Shown: piece by piece, positions 52,543-60,620 of the stretch
Layout of the letters: the number at the start of each line of letters is the position of its first letter
Numbering within the stretch: position 1 is the first letter of the stretch
Assembly (NCBI GenBank): GCA_963839925.1
Contig: CAWIWV010000002.1
Location: forward strand, 62,001 to 126,000
DNA length: 64,000 nt
Direction: 5' to 3'
From: Bog-756 sp963839925
GTDB taxonomy: Bacteria; Actinomycetota; Acidimicrobiia; Acidimicrobiales; RAAP-2
Program-made: the position numbers and the translations under genes
The notes under the pieces: model-generated
Told to the model about the DNA's origin: nothing
The model's input: only the letters and a program-made list of their open reading frames with translations
Databases searched by the model: none

Positions 52543-52590
52543 GAGGACCAGTCTTGTCGACCACCACCCCGAGGGCGAGCCGCCGCCCGG

Positions 52591-52596
52591 TAGAAT
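52591..52596 (+). promoter_or_regulatory. -10 box TAGAAT, leaderless promoter of the riboflavin synthase gene
   Basis: TAGAAT, 6 nt, ATG 52603. Confidence 0.6.
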
Positions 52597-52602
52597 TGGT
52601 AG

Positions 52603-53079
52603 ATGGACCGGATCGGCGTGGTCGACACGATGTTCGCCCGCTACGACATGGGCGCCGAGGCAATCGACGAACTGAAGCAGTGCCCCGGCTTCGGCTCGGT
52701 CTTCGAGGTGGTGCGCCGCACCGTCCCCGGATTCAAGGATCTTGCGGTCGAATGCAAGCGCATCATCGAGTCCGAAGGGTGCCTGATCGTCGTGGCGCTC
52801 GGCATGCCGGGCAAGGCCGAGATCGACCAGGTCTGTGCGCACGAGGCCTCCCAGGGACTCATGCAGGCGCAGCTCTTGACCTCGACTCACATCTTGGAGG
52901 TCTTCGTCCACGAGGCCGAAGAGGAGGAGCCCGAACGTCTTGCCGCGGTCTGCGTCGACCGGGCACGCAAGCACGCCCGGAACGCCTACTGGATGCTCTA
53001 CGAACCTGAGCAGCTGTCCCGTCGCTCAGGGCAGGGTGTGCGGCAGGGCTACGAGGACGCCGGGCCCATCTTGGGCTGA
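52603..53079 (+). CDS. ribC: Archaeal-type riboflavin synthase
   Basis: 158 residues. The protein follows the archaeal riboflavin synthase family (paralogue of lumazine synthase, unrelated to bacterial RibE) along its whole length: GVVDTMFARYDM, TVPGFKDLAVECK, EGCLIVVALGMPGKAE, VCAHEASQGLM, EVFVHEAEEE and GVRQGYEDAGP. It converts two 6,7-dimethyl-8-ribityllumazine to riboflavin and a pyrimidine product. The archaeal enzyme forms pentamers. This is unusual in a bacterium and suggests inter-domain transfer or an overlooked bacterial clade. No other rib genes are adjacent; it is divergent from bioD. Confidence 0.88.
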   Translation: MDRIGVVDTMFARYDMGAEAIDELKQCPGFGSVFEVVRRTVPGFKDLAVECKRIIESEGCLIVVALGMPGKAEIDQVCAHEASQGLMQAQLLTSTHILEVFVHEAEEEEPERLAAVCVDRARKHARNAYWMLYEPEQLSRRSGQGVRQGYEDAGPILG

Positions 53080-53104
53080 GCTCGCCGCAAAAGATCGGCG
53101 TGGA

Positions 53105-54217
53105 TCAGACAGCCGCGTCGTGGGGAAGGCCGAGGGTCTTCTCGGCGATGATGTTCCGCTGCACCTGCGCGGTGCCGCCTCCGATGGTGAGGGCGGGTGC
53201 GAACAAGAACCCGTAGTCCCAGACGTCAGGATGCCCCTTCGCTCCCTGGAGCATCCCACCCGCGCCGGCGAGATCGAGGGCGAGGGACATCACGTGTTGA
53301 CCGTGCTCGTCGGCGAGCGCCTTGCGCACCGACGCTTCGGGACCGGGTTGGACGCCGGCGACTGCGGCGGACACCATCCGGAGGCGGAGCAGCCGGAGGA
53401 TCTCACCTTCGATCCAGATCCTCGCCAAGCGCTGACGATCGAGCGGGTCGTCCGATCCACCCGAGCGGCGGACCTCGTCGATCAGATCGGCGGCGGTGGG
53501 ACCCATCCCCCACAGGGATCCGGCGCCCGACAACGAGACCCTCTCGTTGGCCAAGGTCACCTTGGCCAACCCCCATCCTTCGCCTCGCCGTCCGACCAGG
53601 CTGCCCGCCGGGAGACGGACGCCGTCGAGGAACACTTCGTTGAAGGTGTGGGTGCCGGTCATGTCGGTCAGTGGTCGTACCCGCAGACCGGGCGCGTCCA
53701 TCGGGCAGATGAAGTACGAGATGCCGCGATGCACCGGCGCGTCCGGCTCGGATCGAGCCAGCAGGATGCCGAACCGGGCCTGATGGGCGTACGAGGTCCA
53801 CACCTTCTGCCCGGTGATGACCCACTCGTCGCCGTCGAGCTCGGCTCTGGTGGTGAGCGACGCGAGGTCGGAGCCGGCGTCGGGCTCACTGAAGAGTTGG
53901 CACCAGATCTCCTCACCGGCGAGCAGCGGCATCAGGTACCGGTCCTTCTGCTCGGACGTGCCGGCGTGGACGAGTGTGGGGCCCGCCCACCCGATCCCGA
54001 TGACGTTGGTGGGACGCTGGACTCCGGCTCGACGCAACTCGTCGTCCACGATGAGCTGATGGGTGGGGTCGGCGTCCATCCCCCAGGGCGCAGGCCAGTG
54101 CGGAGCGACCAAGCCCCGTTCTGCCAACTGCCGGGGAGTGGGAGTCGGGTGGTCGGCCAGCCACGCACGCAGCGCGACCCGGCGGGGATCGTCCTCGGTC
54201 GCCAGCGCGAAGTCCAC
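53105..54217 (-). CDS. Acyl-CoA dehydrogenase
   Basis: 370 residues from GTG 54217. CQLFSEPDAGSDLA and VWTSYAHQA are the FAD/substrate motifs, and the C-terminus has a GGTAQVQRNIIAEK signature. The initial helical domain is short. It resembles the FadE subgroup that acts on bulky substrates such as steroid side chains, often as heteromers, but this assignment is only by general resemblance. TACGCT 7 nt upstream sets the start. It is divergent from an acyl-CoA synthetase gene, a natural functional partner. Confidence 0.9.
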   Translation of the reverse strand: MDFALATEDDPRRVALRAWLADHPTPTPRQLAERGLVAPHWPAPWGMDADPTHQLIVDDELRRAGVQRPTNVIGIGWAGPTLVHAGTSEQKDRYLMPLLAGEEIWCQLFSEPDAGSDLASLTTRAELDGDEWVITGQKVWTSYAHQARFGILLARSEPDAPVHRGISYFICPMDAPGLRVRPLTDMTGTHTFNEVFLDGVRLPAGSLVGRRGEGWGLAKVTLANERVSLSGAGSLWGMGPTAADLIDEVRRSGGSDDPLDRQRLARIWIEGEILRLLRLRMVSAAVAGVQPGPEASVRKALADEHGQHVMSLALDLAGAGGMLQGAKGHPDVWDYGFLFAPALTIGGGTAQVQRNIIAEKTLGLPHDAAV

Positions 54218-54224
54218 GCGGGCC

Positions 54225-54230
54225 AGCGTA
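54225..54230 (-). promoter_or_regulatory. -10 box TACGCT, leaderless promoter of the acyl-CoA dehydrogenase gene
   Basis: TACGCT on the minus strand ends 7 nt before GTG 54217. Confidence 0.5.
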
Positions 54231-54296
54231 GGCTGACCGCTCCGGGATCTCCGGGGTCCGGCCGGGAATGAGAACCGCAAGATTGGAAACAGCCAC

Positions 54297-55937
54297 GTGA
54301 GCACCTGGAACTTCGCAGACGTCTGGGAGACCGTCGCCGACGTGCTCCCCGATGCTCCTGCGCTCACCCACGGCACCCGCACCCGAACCTGGCGGCAGCT
54401 GGACCAACGGGCCGACACCCTTGCTCGTCGGCTGCTCGACCTCGGGGTCGGACGACAGGACAAGGTGGCCATCTACCTCTACAACTGCTCGGAGTACCTC
54501 GAGACCACCTACGCGTGTTTCAAGCTCGGCCTCGCCTCCATCAACACCAACTACCGGTACGCGGACCACGAGCTGACCTACCTGTGGGAGAACGCGGACA
54601 CCGCTGTGGTCGTGTTCCACGGGGTGTTCGTCGAGCGCATCGAACGGATCCGCGACGAGCTCCCCTCGATCCGGGCCTGGCTGTGGGTCGACGACGGCAC
54701 CGGACCGTGCCCCTCCTGGGCCGAGCCTTACGAGACGGCAGCCGAACCGACCCCGGCGGGACCGAACAGGGTGCGGGCACCTTGGGGCCGCAGCCCCGAT
54801 GACCTCTACATCCTCTACACCGGTGGAACGACCGGCATGCCCAAGGGGGTCATGTGGAGGCAGGACGATCTCTTCGCACGGCTCAACGGTGCAGGCTTCC
54901 GGCGTTACCCCGAAGACGGAGGGGTCGACGCGGTCCGCGCCGATCTCGAGGCGAACGGACCCGGGATGACCCTGCTCCCCGCGTGCCCGCTCATGCACGG
55001 AACCGGGGGCTTCACCTCGATGGAGTGTCTGAGCGAAGGCGGTCGGGTGGTCACCCTGACCTCCCGCCGGTTCGACCCGGTCGAGTTGCTCGACACCGTC
55101 GAGCGCGAGAAGGTAAACGGGCTGATCATCGTCGGGGATGCGTTCGCGAAACCGATCCTGGCCACCCTCGACGCCGAGCCCGACCGATGGGACCTGACCA
55201 GCCTGTTCGGCATCATCTCCTCCGGGGTGATGTGGAGCGAGGAGACCAAACAGGGTCTGATCCGCCACCAACCGAACCTGCTGCTGGTGGATGCCTTCTC
55301 CTCGTCGGAGGCGATCGGGATGGGAACCTCGGTCTCGTCGGGACGCTCCGCCGCGCCGACCGCGCAGTTCACCCTCGGACCCGAGGTCCGTGTGATCGAC
55401 GGCGACGGACACGACGTGCGGCCGGGGAGCGACACGATCGGGGTGCTCGCTCTCGGTGGCCGGATCCCTCTCGGCTACTACAAGGACGAGGAGAAGACCA
55501 CGACCACCTTCCGCACCATCGACGGAACCCGATACTCGATCCCCGGTGACTTCGCGCAGGTGAAAGCGGACGGCAGCATCCATATCCTCGGCCGAGGGTC
55601 GGTGGTCATCAACACGGGCGGCGAGAAGGTCTTCCCCGAGGAGGTCGAAGAAGTCATCAAGACCACCCCGGGGGTTCGCGACGCGGTGGTCGTCGGTCTC
55701 CCCGACGAGCGGTTCGGCGAAGAGGTGGTCGCGGTGGTCGAGGCGGACCCTGGGGTTCCGTCAGGAACCGTCACCGAAGCACAGGTCGTCGACCACGTGA
55801 AGTCGGAGCTCGCCGGGTTCAAGGCTCCACGCCGGGTGCGTTTCGTGGAGACCATCGGGCGGTCACCGGCGGGAAAGGTCGACTATGCGAGGATTCGGAC
55901 GGAGTCGGCGGCGTGGGCCGGCATCCCGTTGGACTGA
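54297..55937 (+). CDS. Acyl-CoA synthetase (AMP-forming)
   Basis: 546 residues with the full ANL set: YTGGTTGMPKG (P-loop), SSSEAIGMG, YSIPGDFAQV (A7 Asp), and the C-terminal SPAGKVDYARI with the catalytic Lys. ILGRGSVVINTGGEKV is the hinge. It activates a carboxylic acid as acyl-CoA for the divergent acyl-CoA dehydrogenase. Close in style to FadD-type ligases of actinobacterial fatty-acid or steroid breakdown. GTG 54297 is used; no strong ribosome-binding site is evident. Confidence 0.92.
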   Translation: MSTWNFADVWETVADVLPDAPALTHGTRTRTWRQLDQRADTLARRLLDLGVGRQDKVAIYLYNCSEYLETTYACFKLGLASINTNYRYADHELTYLWENADTAVVVFHGVFVERIERIRDELPSIRAWLWVDDGTGPCPSWAEPYETAAEPTPAGPNRVRAPWGRSPDDLYILYTGGTTGMPKGVMWRQDDLFARLNGAGFRRYPEDGGVDAVRADLEANGPGMTLLPACPLMHGTGGFTSMECLSEGGRVVTLTSRRFDPVELLDTVEREKVNGLIIVGDAFAKPILATLDAEPDRWDLTSLFGIISSGVMWSEETKQGLIRHQPNLLLVDAFSSSEAIGMGTSVSSGRSAAPTAQFTLGPEVRVIDGDGHDVRPGSDTIGVLALGGRIPLGYYKDEEKTTTTFRTIDGTRYSIPGDFAQVKADGSIHILGRGSVVINTGGEKVFPEEVEEVIKTTPGVRDAVVVGLPDERFGEEVVAVVEADPGVPSGTVTEAQVVDHVKSELAGFKAPRRVRFVETIGRSPAGKVDYARIRTESAAWAGIPLD

Positions 55938-55944
55938 TCCGAGC

Positions 55945-56688
55945 TCAGTCCTTGTTCGCCCCGTAGGTGCGGACGAAGTCGTTGACCTTGTAGTAGGCGT
56001 CGATCGACTCACCGGCATCGCCCCAGAAGCCGTCGAGCACGTCGTAGGCCATCTTTCCCTGGGCGATGTAGTGGTTGTTCACGTCGGTGATCTCGAGCTC
56101 ACCCCTGCCGGAGGGCACCAGGGTGGTGATGACCTCGAAGACAGTGGGGTCGTAGCAGTAGATGCCGGTCACCCCGAACTTCGACTCGGGATTCTCGGGC
56201 TTTTCGGTGATACCGACAACCCGGTCGTTGGCATCCAGTGAGGGAACACCGAGATTGCGGAGGTGCTCGACGTCGTCGACCGGCGTGAGCAGGATGCGGG
56301 CGCCGCTCGGATTGGCGGTGAAGGCGTCGACCATCGGTTTGAGCGGCCGTTCGACGATGTTGTCGGCCAGCATGACCAGCACCGGATCGTTGTCGACGAA
56401 GCGGGCGGCGAGGCCGAGGGCTTCGGCGATGCCACCCGGCTTGTCCTGGTACCCGTAGCAGAGGCGGTCGATGCCGAACTCGTGACCGTTTCCCAGCAGA
56501 CGCAAGAACTCGCCGGCGTGGGTGCCGCCGGTCACCAACATGATCTCGGTGATACCGGCCTTGACCAAGGCCTCGATCCCCCAACTGATCATCGGCCTGT
56601 CGTAGATCGGAAGAAGATGCTTGTTGGTGATCCGGGTCAGCGGATGCAAGCGCGAACCGGTCCCCCCGGCAAGGATGACGCCCTTCAT
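55945..56688 (-). CDS. Sugar-1-phosphate nucleotidyltransferase (RmlA-like)
   Basis: 247 residues from ATG 56688. The N-terminal GVILAGGTGSRLHPLT is the NTP-binding signature, with ITNKHLLPIYDRPM next; LADNI holds the metal Asp and EKP the sugar-binding Glu-Lys-Pro. It most resembles short glucose-1-phosphate thymidylyltransferases that lack the C-terminal regulatory region (about 290 residues in classical RmlA). Product probably dTDP-glucose. TAAGCT 7 nt upstream sets the start. No other dTDP-rhamnose genes are adjacent. Confidence 0.88.
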   Translation of the reverse strand: MKGVILAGGTGSRLHPLTRITNKHLLPIYDRPMISWGIEALVKAGITEIMLVTGGTHAGEFLRLLGNGHEFGIDRLCYGYQDKPGGIAEALGLAARFVDNDPVLVMLADNIVERPLKPMVDAFTANPSGARILLTPVDDVEHLRNLGVPSLDANDRVVGITEKPENPESKFGVTGIYCYDPTVFEVITTLVPSGRGELEITDVNNHYIAQGKMAYDVLDGFWGDAGESIDAYYKVNDFVRTYGANKD

Positions 56689-56695
56689 GTGCGCA

Positions 56696-56701
56696 AGCTT
56701 A
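56696..56701 (-). promoter_or_regulatory. -10 box TAAGCT, leaderless promoter of the nucleotidyltransferase gene
   Basis: TAAGCT on the minus strand ends 7 nt before ATG 56688. Confidence 0.5.
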
Positions 56702-56746
56702 GGCGAGCCCTCGCGCGCTCCACGGTCCTTCTGCGCCCGATCGACC

Positions 56747-57616
56747 TCAGTGGCGGACTCCGTCTCGGGTCGCGAGCACCGCATCGGCGAGAATCGGCCA
56801 CGACCGGACCGCCCAGAGCCCGAACGGACGGTCGCTCAACCCCCCGCAGATCATGCCGGCCTCCGGATCGACCCACAGGAAGGAACCCGACCTCCCGAAG
56901 TGCCCGAACGTGGACACCGAGTTGGTCGTCCCGGTCCAGTGGGGTCGTTTGCCGTCGCGGATCTCCACGCCGAGGCCCCAGTCGCACGGATCGAAGCGCT
57001 GGAAGCCCGGCAGCACCCCGGCGAGTCCGGCGAACTGCACCGAGACCATGGCGCGGGCGGTGTCGCGGCTGATCAGCGTCGGCGATGCCAGCTCGCGGCC
57101 GAGGGAGAGCAGATCGCGCAGTGGGCCGGAGAGCCCCGCCGCGGCACCGGTTCCCCCCGCCTCGGCCTGAGCCCGTCCCTCGCCCTCTGCATCCAGCAGG
57201 GTCCCGGTCATCTCCAAGGGTTCGAGCACCCCTTGCCGCAGATACTCGGGGAACTCGATGCCGGTCCGATCGGTGATCAGCTGGCCCAACAACAAGAAGC
57301 CGGCATTGGAGTAGATCCGTGTCCTGCCGGGTGGGTCCAGCGGTGGTCCGGGCTCGGGCCCGAGCCCGGAGGCGTGGGCCAGCAGATGGCGCACGGTCGA
57401 TCCGGGTGGTCCCGCCGGGTCATCCAGCGAGAGCGACCCCTCCTCGACCGCGATCAGCACGGCGAGGGCGGTTGCCAGCTTGGTCACCGACGCCCAGGGG
57501 AAGGGACGATCGACCGGCCCGATCGTGCGTGTCGTCACCGACCCGGTTTCGACGGGCAGGAAACCGACTGCTGCGGTCTCCACGGGCCAGCCGGCGACCA
57601 ACTCCAAGGGGTCCAT
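56747..57616 (-). CDS. Serine hydrolase of the beta-lactamase (class C)/PBP-like family
   Basis: 289 residues. SVTK (Ser43, Lys46) is the catalytic S-x-x-K motif and YSNAG the Y-x-N motif; HFGRSGS takes the place of the third motif. No signal peptide is present, so a cytosolic esterase or peptidase role is more likely than beta-lactamase activity. It follows ftsX by 33 bp, in the position where many actinobacteria carry smpB. Confidence 0.85.
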   Translation of the reverse strand: MDPLELVAGWPVETAAVGFLPVETGSVTTRTIGPVDRPFPWASVTKLATALAVLIAVEEGSLSLDDPAGPPGSTVRHLLAHASGLGPEPGPPLDPPGRTRIYSNAGFLLLGQLITDRTGIEFPEYLRQGVLEPLEMTGTLLDAEGEGRAQAEAGGTGAAAGLSGPLRDLLSLGRELASPTLISRDTARAMVSVQFAGLAGVLPGFQRFDPCDWGLGVEIRDGKRPHWTGTTNSVSTFGHFGRSGSFLWVDPEAGMICGGLSDRPFGLWAVRSWPILADAVLATRDGVRH

Positions 57617-57649
57617 CCGCCGATCAGGCCTCCGCGGGCGCGCGAACGC

Positions 57650-58540
57650 TCAGACGTCGAGGAATCGCCGGATCGCGAGCGCGGAACCGACCACGCCGAC
57701 GAACACACCGACCACCGCAACCAGGATGCAGGTCCCTGCGACCTCCCATCCACCGAGGGACATCTGAGCGATGATGCTGCTGTCGTTCGCCGCGGTCTTG
57801 GTGGCGTCCAACCCGATCCCCCAGTAGAGGGAGAGCACGACCAGCACCGCGAGGCCCGCGCCCAGCAGGCCCTGGATCAGTCCCTCCGCCATGAACGGCA
57901 GTCGGATGAACCAGTTGGTGGCGCCGACCAACTTCATGACCGACACCTCGCGGCGGCGGGCGAAGATGGCCATGCGGATGGTGTTGAGGATGAGCACCGA
58001 TGCAGAGAGCAGCAACACGACCGCCACCGACAAGAAGACCCACTGGAGAATGTGGATCACCTTCTGCATGGTCTTGATCTGCTGCGCGGGATAGGTGACG
58101 TTGTAGATGCCGGGCTTGCCTGCGAACTCTTGCGAGACCGCGGCCGCCTGCGAGGGATCGTTGAGCACACATCGGAACGACGACGGGGTGCCGGCCTGGG
58201 TGATCGCGCTGGACTCGTCAGCCGGCAGGATCTGCTTGGCCTGCTGGTAGTCGTAGGCCTGCGACCGGAACACCGACGACTTGATGTAGGGGGACTGCTT
58301 GACCTCGTTCCCGATGGCCGCCACGACGTGAGGCGGTGCGCCGGGCTTCACCCACACCGCCGCATCGACCCCGTTCTGCCAGGTCAGGGAGGCGTTGGAC
58401 GCACCCTGCTTGAGCAGCAGCGACGAGCCGACCAGCGCGAGTGACACCGCAACGGTCAAGATGGCGGCGACGGTCATCAGGCGGTTGCGCCAGAGGTTGG
58501 TCACCGCCTCTCGGGAGACGTACCCCGCGGAGACCGGCAT
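57650..58540 (-). CDS. ftsX: Cell-division ABC transporter permease FtsX
   Basis: 296 residues. There is one N-terminal membrane helix (about 24-44), a large extracellular loop (about 50-170) that in actinobacteria contacts peptidoglycan hydrolases such as RipC, and three C-terminal helices. RREVSVMKLVGATNWFIRLPF is the cytoplasmic coupling segment typical of FtsX. Its ATG overlaps the stop of ftsE by one base (TGATG). With FtsE it controls septal cell-wall hydrolysis. Confidence 0.95.
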   Translation of the reverse strand: MPVSAGYVSREAVTNLWRNRLMTVAAILTVAVSLALVGSSLLLKQGASNASLTWQNGVDAAVWVKPGAPPHVVAAIGNEVKQSPYIKSSVFRSQAYDYQQAKQILPADESSAITQAGTPSSFRCVLNDPSQAAAVSQEFAGKPGIYNVTYPAQQIKTMQKVIHILQWVFLSVAVVLLLSASVLILNTIRMAIFARRREVSVMKLVGATNWFIRLPFMAEGLIQGLLGAGLAVLVVLSLYWGIGLDATKTAANDSSIIAQMSLGGWEVAGTCILVAVVGVFVGVVGSALAIRRFLDV

Positions 58541-59319
58541 CAGCTACGGGTGGCGAAGCCGCCCGCGACTTCGCTGGACGGAAAGTGCTCGGCAATCGCC
58601 GCCGTCGGAGATCCGGCTCCTGCGGCAGCTGTCGCGCTGTCGATGCCGTACACCCCGTGCGCCTGGTCTCGCACCAACATCCCCCGGTCCAGCTCGATCA
58701 CACGGCGCCGCATCTGGTCGACCATGCCCGAGTCGTGGGTGGCGATGATCACCGTCGTACCGGTTCGGTTGATCCGGTCGAGCAGCCGCATGATCCCGAG
58801 GCTGGTGGTCGGGTCGAGGTTGCCGGTCGGCTCGTCGGCGAGGAGGATCAACGGCCGGTTGACGAAGGCACGGGCCACCGCCACCCGCTGCTGTTCGCCG
58901 CCGGAGAGCTCGTGCGGGAGGTTGTCACGCTTTTTGGACAGACCCACCAGGTCGAGAACCTGGGGAACCTGTGAGGTGATCACGTGCTTCGGCCGCCCGA
59001 TGACCTCGAGCGCGAACGCCACGTTTTCGAACACCGTCTTGTTGGGCAGGAGGCGAAAGTCCTGGAAGACGCAGCCGATGTTGCGGCGGAGATAGGGGAT
59101 CCGCCACTTGGCCAGATGGCCGATCTCCTTGCCGGCTTCCCAGATCCGGCCAGCGTCGGGCATCTCTTCGCGCAGGAGCAGCCGGATGAAGGTGGTCTTC
59201 CCGGAGCCCGAAGGGCCGACAAGGAAGACGAACTCTCCCTTTTCGATGTCGACCGAGAAGTCTCGGAGCGCGACAGTCGAGCCCTTGTAGGTCTTAGTGA
59301 CGTTCTCGAACGTGATCAT
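58540..59319 (-). CDS. ftsE: Cell-division ATPase FtsE
   Basis: 259 residues. Walker A is GPSGSGKTT, signature LSGGEQQR, Walker B LLADEPTGNLDP, H-loop ATHD. FQDFRLL is the FtsE Q-loop. The core ABC domain ends near residue 225, and a C-terminal tail of about 35 residues (Ala/Gly-rich) is extra. Energises FtsX at the division site. One-base overlap with ftsX. Confidence 0.96.
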   Translation of the reverse strand: MITFENVTKTYKGSTVALRDFSVDIEKGEFVFLVGPSGSGKTTFIRLLLREEMPDAGRIWEAGKEIGHLAKWRIPYLRRNIGCVFQDFRLLPNKTVFENVAFALEVIGRPKHVITSQVPQVLDLVGLSKKRDNLPHELSGGEQQRVAVARAFVNRPLILLADEPTGNLDPTTSLGIMRLLDRINRTGTTVIIATHDSGMVDQMRRRVIELDRGMLVRDQAHGVYGIDSATAAAGAGSPTAAIAEHFPSSEVAGGFATRS

Positions 59320-59458
59320 GAGAGAGGCATCATCAGGGGAGAGGAGTCACGACGTGGAGCAGCTGCGAACAGGCGTCCCATCTGGCGAACATGCTACCTC
59401 GGGCCGACCCGTCGCGGGTTCAGCCCCTGTGACCTCCCAAGACGAATGGTCGGGACCT

Positions 59459-60619
59459 TCAGGAGCTTGCTCGACGGAGAGCGGCGCGGCGCCGCAGTTC
59501 GGCTTCCATGAAATCGTCGAGATCCCCATCGAGCACCGCTTCGACGTTGCCGGTCTCCTCGTTGCTGCGCAGGTCCTTCACCAGCTGGTAGGGAGCCATG
59601 ACGTAGGACCGGATCTGGTTGCCCCAGGCGTTGTCGGTGCGATCCCCCGACAGCTGCTCGAGGGTCGCCTGGTGCTCGGCCCGCTGCAGCTCGGCGAGTT
59701 TTGCTCCGAGCACCTGCATCGCCTTCGCCTTGTTCTGGTGCTGGCTCCGCTGGTTCTGACAGGAGACGACGATCCCGGTCGGCAGGTGGGTCAACCGGAC
59801 TGCGGAGTCGGTCTTGTTGACGTGCTGGCCTCCCGCGCCCGAAGACCGGTAGGTGTCGATGCGGAGGTCCTTCTCGTCGATCTCCACCTCGTCGGAGACG
59901 TCTTCGAGGAACGGGACGACATCGAGTGAGGCGAAGCTGGTCTGGCGACGGTGCTGGGCGTCGAACGGCGAGATCCGTACCAGCCGGTGCACGCCGCGCT
60001 CCGCGGACAACAGACCGAACGCGTAGCGCCCGCGCACGATGAAGGTCGCCGACAACAGGCCCGCCTCCTGGCCCGGCGTTGCCTCCTCGATCTCCATCTC
60101 GAACCCCCGCCGTTCCGCCCAGCGCGAGTACATCCGGAGCATCATCTCGGCCCAGTCCTGCGCGTCGGTTCCCCCGGCGCCCGCGTGGATCTCGCCCACC
60201 GCATCGCCGTCGTCGTAGTCGCCGGCGAACAACGCACGTAGTTCGAGGCTTCGCAACCGACGGTCGAGATCGGCGATTCCCTCCTCGACCTCCGGCCGCA
60301 GCGAGTCGTCGCCTTCCTCGTCGATGAGTTGGTTGAGCGTCTCGGCGTCGGAGAGCCGTTCGGTCAACCCGGCGAGGAGCTCGATGTCCTCGTTGACCCG
60401 CCCGAGCTCGGTGGTGACCTCACGGGCGTGGTCGGCATCGTCCCAGAGCCCGGGCTCCGAGGCTGCTTTCTCGAGCTCGGCTCGTCGTTGCTGGAGCCGA
60501 TCGGTGTCCAAGAAGCGACCGGCCTCCTCCAGGCGCGCCGACAACGACACCAGCGACGAGGGAATATCGACGCGCTCGGGCTCTGCGGCCCCCCGACGGG
60601 GACCATCCTGTCCGGCCAT
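59459..60619 (-). CDS. prfB: Peptide chain release factor 2
   Basis: 386 residues. GAGGQHVNKTDSAVR is the GGQ peptidyl-hydrolysis motif and ISPFD the SPF anticodon-like tripeptide that reads UGA/UAA in RF2. The gene is one continuous frame with no programmed frameshift site. It begins one base after the secA stop (TGA-G-ATG), so it is coupled to secA. A shorter N-terminus is possible since the first 20 residues are not family-like. Confidence 0.96.
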   Translation of the reverse strand: MAGQDGPRRGAAEPERVDIPSSLVSLSARLEEAGRFLDTDRLQQRRAELEKAASEPGLWDDADHAREVTTELGRVNEDIELLAGLTERLSDAETLNQLIDEEGDDSLRPEVEEGIADLDRRLRSLELRALFAGDYDDGDAVGEIHAGAGGTDAQDWAEMMLRMYSRWAERRGFEMEIEEATPGQEAGLLSATFIVRGRYAFGLLSAERGVHRLVRISPFDAQHRRQTSFASLDVVPFLEDVSDEVEIDEKDLRIDTYRSSGAGGQHVNKTDSAVRLTHLPTGIVVSCQNQRSQHQNKAKAMQVLGAKLAELQRAEHQATLEQLSGDRTDNAWGNQIRSYVMAPYQLVKDLRSNEETGNVEAVLDGDLDDFMEAELRRRAALRRASS

Positions 60620-60620
60620 C

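Noticed and set aside
59459..60619. Programmed frameshift in prfB
   Set aside because: The frame is continuous; no early in-frame TGA is present.
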